A stretch of DNA of 64,000 nt from Pseudopyrenochaeta lycopersici. Lineage: Eukaryota > Ascomycota > Dothideomycetes > Pleosporales > Pseudopyrenochaetaceae. Below, one piece after another: positions 44,897 to 57,041 of the stretch (its first letter is position 1; each line of letters opens with the position of its first letter). The notes under the pieces are model-generated. The model searched no databases. It was not told where the DNA came from and saw nothing but the letters and a program-made list of their open reading frames with translations. Position numbers and translations under genes: made by a program. Where the stretch lies: the NCBI GenBank assembly GCA_003313425.1, contig NHZP01000003.1, positions 1,488,001 to 1,552,000 on the forward strand, written 5' to 3'.

Positions 44897-47376
44897 TCAA
44901 TGCGCCCATGCGCCAACTGCCCTCTTCTGCCACTCTCTTCCCATGTCCTCTGCGCACTCCTTACAGACTACCATACGGCAGATAGCAATCTCGCACTCCC
45001 AAAGGTGTTCCTTGACATCGTCACCACACTTCTCGCAGAAGACCGGAATGTGAACGTGCTGCTTGGCACCGACTGGGGTGTGCAGGTACGGGCGAACTTC
45101 CAGACTGTTGAGTTCGGTTTCGTCAGGGACCTTCTTGAGGTCGATGGGACGAAATACATGGCCGTTGTTGAGGCAGAAGTGCTTCGAAGATTGTCTGAGT
45201 GGGGGCGTGGGACGACCTTCCTTGGGGAAAGGTGCAGGCGGAATTTGCTGGTCGGCGAGGACGTCAAGATCGATGCGTTCTGAGACGGGTCGCTGTTCTG
45301 CGGGACGAGGGGATCTGGTGATCCAATCTTGAACTAGCATGTGAGATTCATTGCGCAGCATCCTCACCTTTCTGGCACCTGTGTGGTCGCTGGAGCTATT
45401 GTTCTGACGACACTCGGTGTTGATCTCAGGCTGTTCATGATCAGCATCAATGCTCATTAAAATGGCGTAGGCTGTTCTCACTACCACATTCTCGCTCTGC
45501 TCAATAGAAGAGCTGATCTTCCCATCGTATTCGTAGAGGAAGGTCGGCTTGACTTTGCCAGATATAGTATGAAGTGGGGCGGGGTCAACCAGACGTTCAG
45601 GTTTCTGCTTCCTAGGTGGTATGTCCACGAGCTTGACCATGCCGGGCGTGACACGCGTGATTGTCATCAGCTTCGCAACGTGCACAGTAGGCTCTTCATC
45701 AAGGTCGATGCTGCTACGAAGCGACACCAGATCGTCATCATCTTCGCTATCTTTGATCTCATAGGCGTGATGAGTGGGGTTTCGGCGCTCAGAGCAGTGA
45801 TTTTCGTGTACGTGACACTCATGAATATGCTCGCCTCTGCTTTGAATATTATCACGGTCCTTGATAGCTTCGAATTCGCTCTTCATCTTTTCATGCGATG
45901 CTTTGAGTACTGCAGTCTCTTTATCCAGCTGGAGCCTGTCAGTTTCAAGTTTGTTTAACCTTTGCTTGTGGAGTTCAAGATCGAAGTCTACCGCATCGAG
46001 AAGGTTATTTTCAACCGTCTGTAGGGGGCTACGTGTGTGGACGAATGCAGGCTGCTGCCATTTTACTTGGTTCAGATCAAACTGTGTACCAGGATGCATA
46101 CGGCGCCTTTGTAGCTCATTCTCATCCTCGTCCTCGATGACCAGATCCGTTGGTGAGAAGTCATTCTCTGCCAATTCGTACTCAACCTTGGTTGTCGGCT
46201 GCGACTCGATGCGCAACTGTGGCGGTATAGGCGCTCTATTGGGAATAGGATGGTTCAGGTACTCGGAAATGACATCCAACTCCGTAGCATGATTGCTGTT
46301 GCGATAGACGGAGCGCAGCTCGTCGTGCGAAGTTTCTGTGATTGGGGACATTCTGTCAAGCGATTTGAGACCTTCTGTGAACATTTTGCGTGTTGGTGGA
46401 CCGGGTCTGGGTCGAGAGGCTGCGGGAAGGAGACGAGGGCGATTGTACAGATCGCTGTCACTACTATAGCCATCATTAGTATATTCCTTAGAATGTTGCG
46501 ATGAAGGTGAAGCTGCTTCGTGCTCTTGGCTTGTCGCACGCTTTGAGCTAGACCTAAGAGAGGGTAGGAGGTCGAACATCTTCATAACCTTCTTATTGCC
46601 ACCTTTCCACGGAAACTTCTTAGACTTCGACGGATCAGGCTCGAAACCTTCCCTGAACTTGGTTTGCCTGCTCGTAACATCCTTGGCCTTCGTCAGTAAG
46701 GGCATAGAAGTCTGTTTCTGCAATACCGGTCGTACAGGCAAGGCATGTTCAACTCCATTATTTGGGGTTTTGCGGGGACTTCTGACAGCGGAAAGGTCAG
46801 GGCGAAGTCCAAGAACCTGGGCTGCTTTGCAGGGTGTAATTGGAGGTAGCGGGGAGGTCAATAAGGGAGATGCAGTAGAGCTATCGAGCCCAGGAGAGTC
46901 CTTTGCCTTCAAATCGAACAACACATGCTTCTTCTTGCCGTCAGTTGCGGTAGTCGCTGAGCCTGCTACGGTAGATGTCGGCGAGGCGTTGGGGCCGTCA
47001 GATGGACGTGACTTGGGAGATGGCCTAAAGTCAGCTGGAATACCGCCGGTAGGTGGGTAGACTGAACGGAGAGTCAATACATGGTTCGTCTACTGAGCTT
47101 CCACCAATACATACAGTTCATGGTCGAAGTCGATTTTGCAGCGTCCTCTCTGACAGCTCGCGTGGTACTCAAAGGCTTCTCTCCGTGTATATTCACCCCG
47201 GCAGCAACACCAGTCACACTCGCCGCTAAATTCACGTTTGTCGGCTCAGTGCCAAGGATAGGCATAGTGTTCGATCGAGGAAGGTTGGAGCGGCGTATCA
47301 AACGGCGTCTCTGGCCGCCGACAAAGACTGCAGGGTCACGGTTAGAGAATGGAGGATCAGGATTGGAGCCCGCCAT
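44897..47376 (-). CDS. Uncharacterised protein with C-terminal cysteine cluster
   Basis: Two exons, 47376-47115 and 47061-44897, give 808 residues; the intron has GTATGT and TTCAG borders and splits a Phe codon. I do not recognise the family. The N-terminal half is disordered and rich in Ser, Pro and Arg, with clusters such as GGQRRRLIRRS. About residues 430-490 form a coiled coil (LHKQRLNKLETDRLQLDKET). The last 60 residues contain six cysteines in the pattern C-x2-C-x10-C-x4-C-x4-C-x2-C (Cys763, 766, 777, 782, 787, 790), which suggests a small zinc-binding fold. Several S/T-P sites suggest phosphorylation. Start chosen at the ATG at 47376; the codon opening the longer frame is TTG. Confidence 0.75.
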
Positions 47377-48053
47377 TGCAAACGCGAGGATCCGCGGTAT
47401 GGATGCGGTCGTGAGAAGGGTAAGCGGCTGCTTTAGCAAATTACAGCGGTGAGTTGCGTCCGCGAGCGTCCGCGATGCTCGTCAAGTACGTTGTTGTGGT
47501 CGAGTCTCCAGCAAGCGTAGCAGCGCCGGGACATGCTTTGGTGCAAGAACGACCGCAAGGTGACGACGTTTGATGAGTACCAGAGTGACGATGGTGAAGT
47601 GAACATGAAAGTAACAAGCACAGACGCGGGTTAGCAGAGCGTCGAGGGCCTCTGTGGTTCTCATGTGGAAAGAGTATGATATGTTGAAGTTATTCAGACT
47701 TACATACCATGGCCTAGCCACTTCGTTATATTCATTAGATGCCCGACAAGGAAGGAGCGATCACGAGGATAACATGCCATAATAAAAAAGATAGGATAAC
47801 GAGAAGAGCTGACGCAGGACAGGCACATAGATGAAAATCGAACAAACCATGTCTAAAATCTGGGGTATCCAACGATAACGGTCTATGCTCTTCTCCACCA
47901 CCCTGCGCCCTGATCTGATGAGTCTAGTGTCACAAATTGTCCATGCGCTTGTACTCTGGCTGCCAGGAGCCTGACTAACATAGGGTCGGTAGGCTTCACA
48001 GCCTATTAAGTTTACTATTTTGCAATTCGTTTCCTTCAGGTATCCAGGCCATA
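47377..48053. other. Intergenic region between two minus-strand genes
   Basis: It holds the promoter side of the cysteine-cluster protein gene and the 3' flank of the DUF676 gene. No gene or repeat is recognised. Confidence 0.55.
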
Positions 48054-51000
48054 TTAGTCCTCAACTGGCGTTTCTCTCGACGCACTCAAGCGCGCAACCT
48101 GTTCGGATACACCACTACCACTCCTCTTCCTCGTAGCCTCTGGTGACACAGGTCTCAAACCAACCTCGCTCAAGTTACCAGATGGTGCTTCTGATTGGCT
48201 CATCAACGGTCTTTCCCCAAGGAAAGTGTTCGTTCCCCCAAGGGACTGTAGAGAATCTGGCTCGTGACTTGATTTACCAGATTTGCTGCTCGGACTCGCG
48301 CCAAGACCACGACGCACATCTATTGGTGCTGCAGCACCGCGGAGGAAGTCAGATATCTCAGCATCGCTCGTTCCCTTTCCGTCGGTCGTTCGTGGCGAAA
48401 CTGACAACGTGGGGCTCCTAGGGCTTGTAGGGGTCTTGGGGTTGTTCAGCTGCAAGAATTTTTGTATAGCGTTCCGATCGTCTAATTCGTCGTCTTCGTC
48501 GGATGTCCCATCAAAGTATGTATCCCAGTCAGCAGGCCCTATACTACGGGACGAGTCACTTGTGTTGACTCTTTTCGGAAGCTTGATACTCGGACTCATG
48601 AGTGGCGACAACTCGTCAGCTACCTCTCTCATTTCACTTTCTGTGCGCTCGATCGGCGGGTGTGAGTCTTCTTGTCCTTTCACATGCTCGCCGTCTTCCT
48701 TGACGGGCACATCCACACCCGCAGCACGATCGATTGCAGGTTCGTATTCGTCGCGTGTTTGGGCCGAATATGTATCTGCAAAGTGCGTGTCGCAGAGATG
48801 CTTGATGACAGGCCAGCCGTAAGCATTAGCAAACATTCGGCGCACGATCATGTTGTTGTGTGCATCAGGCTCCAGTCGGACCAGGACTTTTCGCCACGAG
48901 AGATCTTTATGATAAGCACGAGCGATCTTCTCTTCAACACGCATCACCCCCTCGTCAGCGCTACCGGCAGAAGACTGAGACTGCATGCTTTCACCTGAGA
49001 AGGAGCGGCCAGAAGCCTTCTTCTTGGGTGGTGGCGGGATATCTTCAGGATGGTAGACACGATCGTGAAAGATTGTGCGTGCACGAGTAGAAGGGTCGTT
49101 TATCCACGAAGGAGGAGGAACGGGAGGATTAATAAGGTCACCAGCGGACTCAAAGATTGTCGTCTTTGGTGGGGCATTCGTGTTCTTCGGATTGTTGAGT
49201 GTTGAATCGCCACGGGTAGCCTGCGGTCGTTTTCTCTGTGTACTCTGTGACGAAGAAGCCTCAGCTACGGTTGTGGCTGCGGTATCATCCTCTTGGTCAT
49301 CTTTGAAGACAGTCTGGCTGCGTTTAAACATCTTCTTGTCTCTTTCCGTGTGCTTGCCTGTGGGGCGAATGTAGCTCCAAAGCTGCATCAGGGTGTTCTG
49401 AGGCTGAAAGTATTGATCAGTCATTGCTCTGCCCTCGGGATCCTTCTTCTGGCCATCGAGGAACTGATGAGCAGAAGGCCCCGCAGCGGCCTGTGCCTCG
49501 TCATCCTGATTGGTGACGTCTGCACCTGGGAGTGGTACGGTAGTATCGTCTTCATTGTATGATGGAGATTCTGCGCCTTCAACTTCATCGTCAGAGAACC
49601 CCAACCTGGAAGGATTTGGTGATGAGTTTTGTCCTGTCAGCTGCCCAAATCCCCATACCGCCACGGTCCCAATGAGACCATTCTCTCTACGCGCTTTCTC
49701 TACTCGGCCTATCCCCCGCCAGTCCAAGAACAGGAGGCAACTCGTGCGTAGAGGCACTATGCCATCATTGACAACATTAGAGTACAATGTACGGTTACGG
49801 AACATGCGCAAAACTTGATGAGCCGGCCCAGTAGGAAGTATACGAAGAAGCGGCTTCGCGCCGGGGTCTTCTTGATTATGTTGGTCCTGAGTCTGTGCGC
49901 CAAATCCACTGACCATAGCAGTCCAGCCGCTTCGCACCAGGGTCGGAGCTCTCCAGGTCAAACCGAGATCTTGCCCGGTTCTACCCACCAGTCCAAAATC
50001 TAGCGCAAACTTAACGTACATAGGATTCTCGTTGCTCAGGCCCAATAATGGTGACGCCATTGCAATGAAATTGATAGGCTTTATCTTCGTGAAGAACTCT
50101 GGCGAGTGTTTGTGTATGTATGCGATGGCGTATGTCTGGACTAGGCCACCAAGAGAATGGCCAATGAAGCTGATACTCGTGAACTTGTATGCACGCTTTG
50201 GCTGCCCTGTAGATGGCCGCTGGACGGTGCTCCCTTCATGTGCAGGGATGCCTTCGTCTGCTTTGTCCTTCACTGGCGAGAACGTGTCGGATAATTTCTT
50301 GCTCATGGACTTTTTGATCGGCAAAAACGGTTGATCTGGGTATGTCAATCGTAGCACATATTTGGCCAGTCGCTTCCCAAGGTATTGGATGCCTCGCTCA
50401 GTTCGTATGACGTTGCCATCGAAGCCACGAACAATGACATCCTCCTCATCTTCATCTTCTTCGTCATCCGGTATGTCTTCCTGTCCACCTGACAATGGAG
50501 CTGTAGAGGTATCCTTTGCTTTCGTCGCCTTACTCCCTGCTTCGGACTCTTCCCGCCTTCTTTGCCGTCGATCTTCACGCGCTTGCCTTGCTGTTGCATC
50601 GATGCTCTCTTTGAGGTATAGCAAATCAGCGCCAAGGTTACTGTGGAGTCCGTGAGTAACAAGCACAAGGTGGATGTTCTTTTGTTTTTGCGTCGTTTCT
50701 GAGTGTTGTGTGTCTTTGGATTTTCGCGGTTCTTCATCATCCTGGGATTTTGGTAGCTCCGGCTTGTTCCATAAGCTTGAGGTATCATCGACAACTAGCT
50801 TAACAGCCTTTGAGTATACTCCCTTTGGCTGTGAAGGATGATGGTGCTTCTTGTTGCTTTGCTGATGGTCTTGGACCTTGCCGGGCACTCCATGACTATT
50901 CCCCGTGACAGCTGTGAAACCCAAATCCAGTGATCGCTCATCACGAGCTACCAGAAGCTCGTAGTTCACCGAGGCTGAATTTGAGAAAATGATCTGGGAG

Positions 51001-51632
51001 GCAATTTCGATAATCCAAGTCGCACTCTTTGGTGAGCCATCCTCATTGCGACCCTCCTCGCCCCTAATATGTTCAGGGACTGTTAATTTGGTGCTCCAGT
51101 AGCCTCCAGCCTTGACATTTGGTTCGAAGTCGGGGCTGCCATAGGCTTTTGAGCCGTCAGCCTTCTTATTCGGGTTAAATGTAGACGGGTAGGCGGCAGC
51201 ATGGATAGTGTAGGGCCCATGAAGGTATGCGGCACGCAGCGGAATGGCAGAGGTGTTCCGTATACGGACATGGAGAAAGGCGGGAGAGGGCAATATGCGA
51301 TCCTCGGAGGGCGTGTATGTAACTGTGTACCTATAGAATCTCGTTAGTACTCATCCCTTGCATGACGTCGAGCTTCTTTCTGCTTCTTGCTCAGAGACTA
51401 CAGGAATTCCCAGGGCTATCCAAGCCAGTCCAGCGCGTCCGGAAGCTTACCTGACGACCTCTCCCACCTTCACGCTCCCCGTCTGGTGCAGCAGCAACAT
51501 CCTCCTGGCGCGCTTTTCCTCAGCTTCCAGCTCCTTCCGCGACGGTGTACAGAGGAAGTACGAGGGTTCAGGGCGTTTGCGGCCCGCGTCGGGGATTTGG
51601 GCGAGGGAGAAGGTGCGCGGCGTGAGCAGCAT
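48054..51632 (-). CDS. DUF676 alpha/beta-hydrolase (ROG1-like putative lipase)
   Basis: Two exons, 51632-51451 and 51330-48054, give 1,152 residues. The intron has GTAAGC, a TACTAAC branch site and a TATAG acceptor, and joins GEVVR to YTVTYTPSEDR. The lipase core has an oxyanion-type segment HLVLVTHGLHSN near residue 285 and the nucleophile elbow GHSLGG near residue 452. Both are signatures of the DUF676 serine esterases, which include yeast Rog1 (monoacylglycerol lipase). The N-terminal 200 residues look like a beta-sandwich (FLHVRIRNTSAIPLRAAYLHGP). The C-terminal 450 residues are mostly disordered and acidic, with a helical island (KDLSWRKVLVRLEPDAHNNM) typical of this family. No signal peptide is seen, so a cytosolic or lipid-droplet role is likely. 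Confidence 0.87.
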
Positions 51633-52475
51633 TTAGCGGGAGCTGGCGGACTTCGGTAGAGCCAATGGCGACAGCCGCGAGCGCGTCATAGGACATCGGT
51701 AGGCGTTGTGGTTCAACCGTTTTCTGCGGGACCGGGAGGAATGCGCGGTGCTAAAAGCGATAAATATGATGTTTGGCGATGGTCACGCAGCGCGTTCGGT
51801 CGATATGCGGACGTCATTGCTCGCGTGCACTGCTGGCATGGCCTGCCTCACGGGACTACACAACCCTTGAAGCCACGCTGCTTTCCAGCCTTGTTGCGAC
51901 GCTTGCGCGCGGAAATTGTAACACAAGCTTGAGATATGCAGCCCAAGATACCATAACAGGTGCTCCACCCATGGCAGCCCTCGGAAACATGCGCGCCTAG
52001 TCGGAACACGTCTCAGCCGCGTTCCGACCTCACTTCTACAGTTTCTTCTTTACTCGCTTCCAAACTGTATCCTGCCAGGTGCCTGGACGTTGGGCTAAAT
52101 ACCTGCAGCAAGCCCTACAACTAGTGCCTCTATGTAGAATAGCCAGCCAACCGCATGGAGGCCTATAGTCGTCACATGGCCACCTAGCTGTTTACTGCTA
52201 GCATGTGATTTCAGCTTGGTAAAACTCGAATGCCTTCACCTACCTCCATTTCGCTCATCTACATACTCTAGCTCTTGGATATCACATTTTGTAGTAATTC
52301 AAGGTTTCGCAAGCACAGGCATCGTAAGCATTGAGCCAAAGATTCTGTCAGACCAAGGTTTTCGCAACATCGAACTTATCCAGATTCTCATACAATATTG
52401 CCGGGTGTATCGATACGCATCATTCATTCATTCTATCCGGAGTTGAATTCATCCTGTATCACCCTCCAAATTCAA
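51633..52475. other. Promoter region of the DUF676 gene and 3' flank of the M20 peptidase gene
   Basis: Both neighbours are on the minus strand. Open frames of up to 118 codons occur, some overlapping the antisense of the peptidase gene. None is convincing. Confidence 0.55.
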
Positions 52476-53968
52476 TCACTCAGCAAACAGACTCTCCAGA
52501 ATCAGCCCATACGCCTCCGCAGCTTGTAGCAACTCATCCTGGCTTAAACCCTCATTCGGTGTATGCGCCACCTCAATCGTGCCCGTACCGAACAGATACT
52601 TCTTCTCGACTTGCGGTAAGCTTGGGATATCCGTACCATAAAATACCGGCGCAACCTCCAAGCCCTCGACGTCTGTATCCAAGATGACCGCAGGATATGT
52701 TGAGTTGCTAAAGATGACATTGAACGTGCCATTTGCTTCTTTCGCGCGCTGAACAATGGGTGAAAGCATGCCAGTCACCATGTCGCGGACAACGGATACG
52801 GCATCGTCCTCGCTGCGAGAAATACGGATTGATATGCTGGCATTGGCGGCTTCGGGTACGACATTGCCGGCTACGCCGCCTCGAATAACACCAGTATTTA
52901 GGGTTGAAGGGCCGAGGAGTTCGCTGGTAGGGAGAGCAGGTTCCAGGCTGTTCAGAGCCACAATTGCATCAGCGAGGTAATTGATGGCACTAGTACCAAG
53001 CCACGGGTATGCAGAGTGCGCTGATTTGCCCTTCACATCCAAGGTCAATCCAAGAGAACCTTTGTGACCGCTGGCGAGTTTTCCTTCTGTTGGTTCGCCG
53101 AAAATGGCGGCCCGGAACGTAGTGTTCTTAGCGTATGATGCAAAGGCCTTCATCCCAGCACCGCCTGTCTCCTCTGCTACGACAAAGAGCATACCAAGAC
53201 TAGGAGTGTCGGAACGCGATTCAAAGAACTTGTGCGAAGCTATGATCATGGTTGCAACGGGGCCTTTTGCATCAACAGTGCCGCGACCATAGTGATAGAT
53301 TGTCCCATTCTCTTCTCGTCGCTCGAATGGATAGAATGGAGGGACCTGAAGTCAGGATTAGCAATCTGAATGCTATGTTATATACCCAAGTGCTTCAATG
53401 CCGCATGCACGTTTGCTTTAAGACACAACAGACGGGCCTAGCATTTGCTAAGGTAGCCTAGTTTTGTACACATCTGAATCTCTGTACAAAGCCGCTCAAA
53501 GCACCCCAGCCACGTTATAGAGCGCTAAACGTTTTTGTCTCAGAGCAAGCGCGCATAAGCTATTCCAGCACCTGGTAGTGGGTCAATTCTCACAGTGTCG
53601 ATGTGGCTCGTGATCAGAACCTCAGGCCAGACGCCCTCATCCTTCAAGACTTGGGGATACGCAAATACATTGTGAGTGTTCGTACTGCCCACTGCGACTT
53701 TTTCAACATAGTATCCCAACTCTTCCAAGTATGTCGCCACAAAGTCTGCGCATTCACCCTCCTCGCCGGAGACGGAAGGTATGTTCACCAGTTCTTCGTG
53801 AAGACTGAAAAGCTCTTCTGTTTCTTCTGAAGTCAATGTCGGCGATGGTCCTGAGGCCGATGGGCTAGGTGCTGCCGAGCTCACGGACAACGAAGGTTGC
53901 GCTGCCTGTGGTGCAGCATTGGTCAAAGTAAGAAGAAGGAACCCTACGATAGACGTGAGGACAGCCAT
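52476..53968 (-). CDS. Secreted M20-family zinc carboxypeptidase
   Basis: Two exons, 53968-53594 and 53345-52476, give 414 residues. The join restores SHIDTVPPFYPFERR; the 248-base intron (GTGAGA...TTCAG) is longer than most here. A signal peptide is clear (MAVLTSIVGFLLLTLTNAAP), followed by a Ser/Pro linker to about residue 45. Zinc-site residues of M20 peptidases are visible: His122 and Asp124 (HID), bridging Asp150 in GRGTVDAKG, Glu183-Glu184 in VAEETGG, and a C-terminal His in EVAHTPNEG. The dimerisation (lid) domain lies between about residues 220 and 340. Family members remove C-terminal residues from peptides; the exact specificity is not visible. There are several N-glycosylation sites. 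Confidence 0.9.
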
Positions 53969-55566
53969 TGTGATATTGATACCTCACGACCAATGTCAAT
54001 TGAGGGCGAGACTCCGGAGAAATATCTGGTAGAGTATACCAGGGCCATGACGATTATTTATAGGATTTGGGAGGCACTTGTCACTTACAAGAAAGTGCCG
54101 TGCCATGCTTCGCTAGGCTTCTGTCACTGAGAAGTGGGATCTGACTTCCGTTATGTAAGATCTTGCAAGATGGGTCTGACGTGACGAATAGATCCTGCAG
54201 GGATTGGCATACGTAGTTTTCTTTTTGCGTTGTGAAATACCACAAGCCTCTCCCGCGGTCTCCTAGTAAATGGCCACTAGGAACGCAGGCTCTGGCATTT
54301 TGACTGGGCTGGTAATGCAGATCGACAAGGCTGGATATCAATAGGCGGTTTGCGCTTACTATAGCTTCTCTTGCGTGATAGCGGTCATCTTGGAAGACAA
54401 GCCATTGACGATTTTACGTAACTTGGCGGAAGCATCCTTCAAATGGTTCTATCCTTCGGCGCCGGTAGAGAGCAGAAGTGGGATGCTAAGATGCTTCAAG
54501 GATGATGTAACCAATTGGGTGCGGGGTTCAGCCGTTGCTATCGACGGTGCGGCCGCGATAAGACAACTCTTGGCGAGCCACAGTAGCATAAATGTGTCTT
54601 GGAAGCTTCCTTCGGTATATGAATTTGGAAGGTCGAGCTGCAAGTACCAAGATACCGTGGATGCATCAAATGTAGCGCAGTTTGGCAACAGACAACTGTT
54701 ATGCTAGGCCCCAATTGCAGTAACTCGCATTGAAGAAAGGGTATGTGTTAGCAACTGAAGCGAAGAAGGTATTTTGTATTTCAATCCTCAAACATATGGT
54801 AGTTTAACCCAAAATACACCCGGAGTTACACCATGGCTTGGCATGTATTGTACCAAGCTGCCTATGTAGTCATCTGATATCAATAGCCTTGTTCTCCGGA
54901 ACAATTAGCTTACACGAGATTTAGCTCAGGCATCAACCAGGAGTGTCAGTCAAGAAGCACGGCTTCACATGGCGCGCTCAGTCATTACATCTCATCACCA
55001 GACATTTACTGGTTGGTATTGGGCTCCGGTCTTGACAAACTCGGCAACCCTGCCCTACTGGGATCTGACGAGTATGTGCCCAACTGAAGGTGCCCAAAAA
55101 AGCTTTCACTCACTTATGCCGCTCATGCAAAGGCTTTCAAGTAAGTAAATATGCGGCATGCTGTAAAGACTCTCTCGCAGCTCTAGGCTCCAGCTCGATC
55201 CGTGCATAAAAGCAATAATGTCCGAGTTGAGCAGCCAACAAAAGGCCGAAATACCTTCACAAAGCTTTGTCATTATTGTTCATAAATCATAAAGTGGGTC
55301 AGAGTTAGTTACTACTGTATTAAGGGAGTCGTACAAATGTTTTGTTTTGTGCTTAAAACGGCGAGTGATGCACAAAGGAAACCGGAAGCGGGTAGCGTGC
55401 GGTACTAAAGGCAGCCGATGAGAAACGTCACCTGGGCTGCGGCTCTAACTCCACACCTCAGCCGCGTATCCGATCCCAAGGAAAGACTTCTACACTTGTC
55501 CTCCTCGGCATTCTCCTTTCTTTCTATACCTATACAGCTATACAAGATACCCGAGAACAGGCGACC
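53969..55566. other. 1.6-kb region between divergent peptidase and REEP-type genes
   Basis: It must hold both promoters. A 110-codon frame (54375-54707) has no domain. No RNA gene, transposon or repeat array was recognised. Confidence 0.5.
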
Positions 55567-56732
55567 ATGTTCAGCTTCATCGCCGACGGGTTGACGTAAG
55601 TGTGCCCCGCCCCCACAATCGCTATCGAAGCTATCGCAAGCTTCAAAGCACGAGCTGCTACAGCAACTTTTTGAGCTCAACTTTGCACACAAAAGGGTTT
55701 ACTCATGTCTCTGTAGCTGGCTAATGGCATGGCAGCGTCGCAACTACAGTTCTATTCCCAATCTTTGCCTCGTACAAAGCTCTTCACACCTCTGACCCTG
55801 CGCTTCTCGCGCCCTGGCTGATCTACTTCGTCGTCCTCTCCTCCTTTGCCGTCGTTGAGAATACTTTCGACTTCATCCTATCATGGGTGCCCTTCTACGC
55901 CTGGATACGCTTCTTCCTGCACCTGTATCTAATCCTGCCTGGCTCCCAGGGTGCTACGTTCCTTTACCAGGAGTACATGGAGCCGTTCCTGTACCACCAT
56001 GAACGGGAGATTGACGATTTTATAAGCCAGAGCCACGATCGCGCAAAGTCGGCGGGATTGGCATATGCTGGTGTGGGCATCGAGTGGGTCAAGGTTAATG
56101 TGCTGGGATTCGCGCCGAGCAGGCCAGAGCAGCCACGGCCGGCTGGACAGACGTATGCGCAGAGCTTGATGAGCAGGTTCCAGATGCCTTCAGCAAGAGG
56201 CAGCAATGATTTGTACGGCTTGGTGAACAATGCGCTCAGCGGAGCCAGCGCGCTGTACGGGGGCAACCAGAGTGCACAGGCTGCCGATCTGAGTCGCGGA
56301 GCTGGTAATCTGGTGCCAGACTCGATCCGCAACAACGACGACCGTCTGAATTATGTCGCGTCGCAGCGTCAGCGCCTGGAGACCCTTTTACAAGCGTTCG
56401 ACCGTGAGCAGGAAAACATCCGCACCCAGCAAACAGGCGGAAGTAAGTACTACGAAGGCAGCAGCTCGAACCTATCAAGAAACAGGAGCGAAGCCGAGTT
56501 CGATAGAATCGAGCGCGACGAGCTCAGCTCTGGCACTGAGAGACCACCATACCCAACCACACCCCCTCCTCTCGGCCGACGAACAAGCAGTGGTTGGATG
56601 CCATGGAACTGGCAGCGTCCAGCCCAGCCTTATGAGGACCCCCTAGCATATGGCAAGGAACCTGGCGAGTCGAGGAGCGATGATATCAGGAATAGAGCAA
56701 GGACATCAGGCTTTGATCTCGGGGACCGCTAG
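55567..56732 (+). CDS. TB2/DP1/HVA22 (REEP) family membrane protein
   Basis: Two exons, 55567-55595 and 55736-56732, give 341 residues. Exon 1 encodes MFSFIADGLT; the join reads into VATTVLFPIFASYKALHTSD. The family core (about residues 10-100) has hairpin membrane segments (WLIYFVVLSSFAVVENTF, WVPFYAWIRFFLHLYLILPG) and ends in GATFLYQEYMEPFLYHHE, matching HVA22/DP1. Relatives such as Yop1 and REEP5 shape tubular ER or, in other branches, act in ER-phagy and traffic. The ~200-residue hydrophilic tail is longer than in Yop1 (about 180 residues in total) and carries a Gln/Arg-rich helix and Ser/Pro-rich sequence, so this is a larger fungal paralogue, not Yop1 itself. Confidence 0.88.
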
Positions 56733-57041
56733 GGCACGAATCCCTGGAGGCGGTCAAAGTAGGCGTAATCATGATTGTGCACCTGGCGTTAGGAATTGGG
56801 GTAGACAAAAGCTCTACCGAGCCTCGCGGTTGTATAGCACAAATCAAGGTACATATTCGGTATCCTCAGATGTGGTTCATGCAAACCATGAGGGAGTAGC
56901 TTGCTCGTCAAAGTGATGTTGTTACAGCGTACATATACATGGCTTCCCTCAACTCCTGCAAATGCTCCATCATCTGTACACTCGTTTCTACAGAGCCATC
57001 TCGGGCCCGAGTCCTATTTTTACAGCCTGAAGACTTTTCGT
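56733..57041. other. Convergent 3' flanks of the REEP-type gene and MGM101
   Basis: Nothing recognisable beyond the presumed 3' untranslated regions. Confidence 0.55.

Noticed and set aside
54375..54707. 110-codon open frame upstream of the M20 peptidase
   Set aside because: No domain and no supporting promoter or splice signals.
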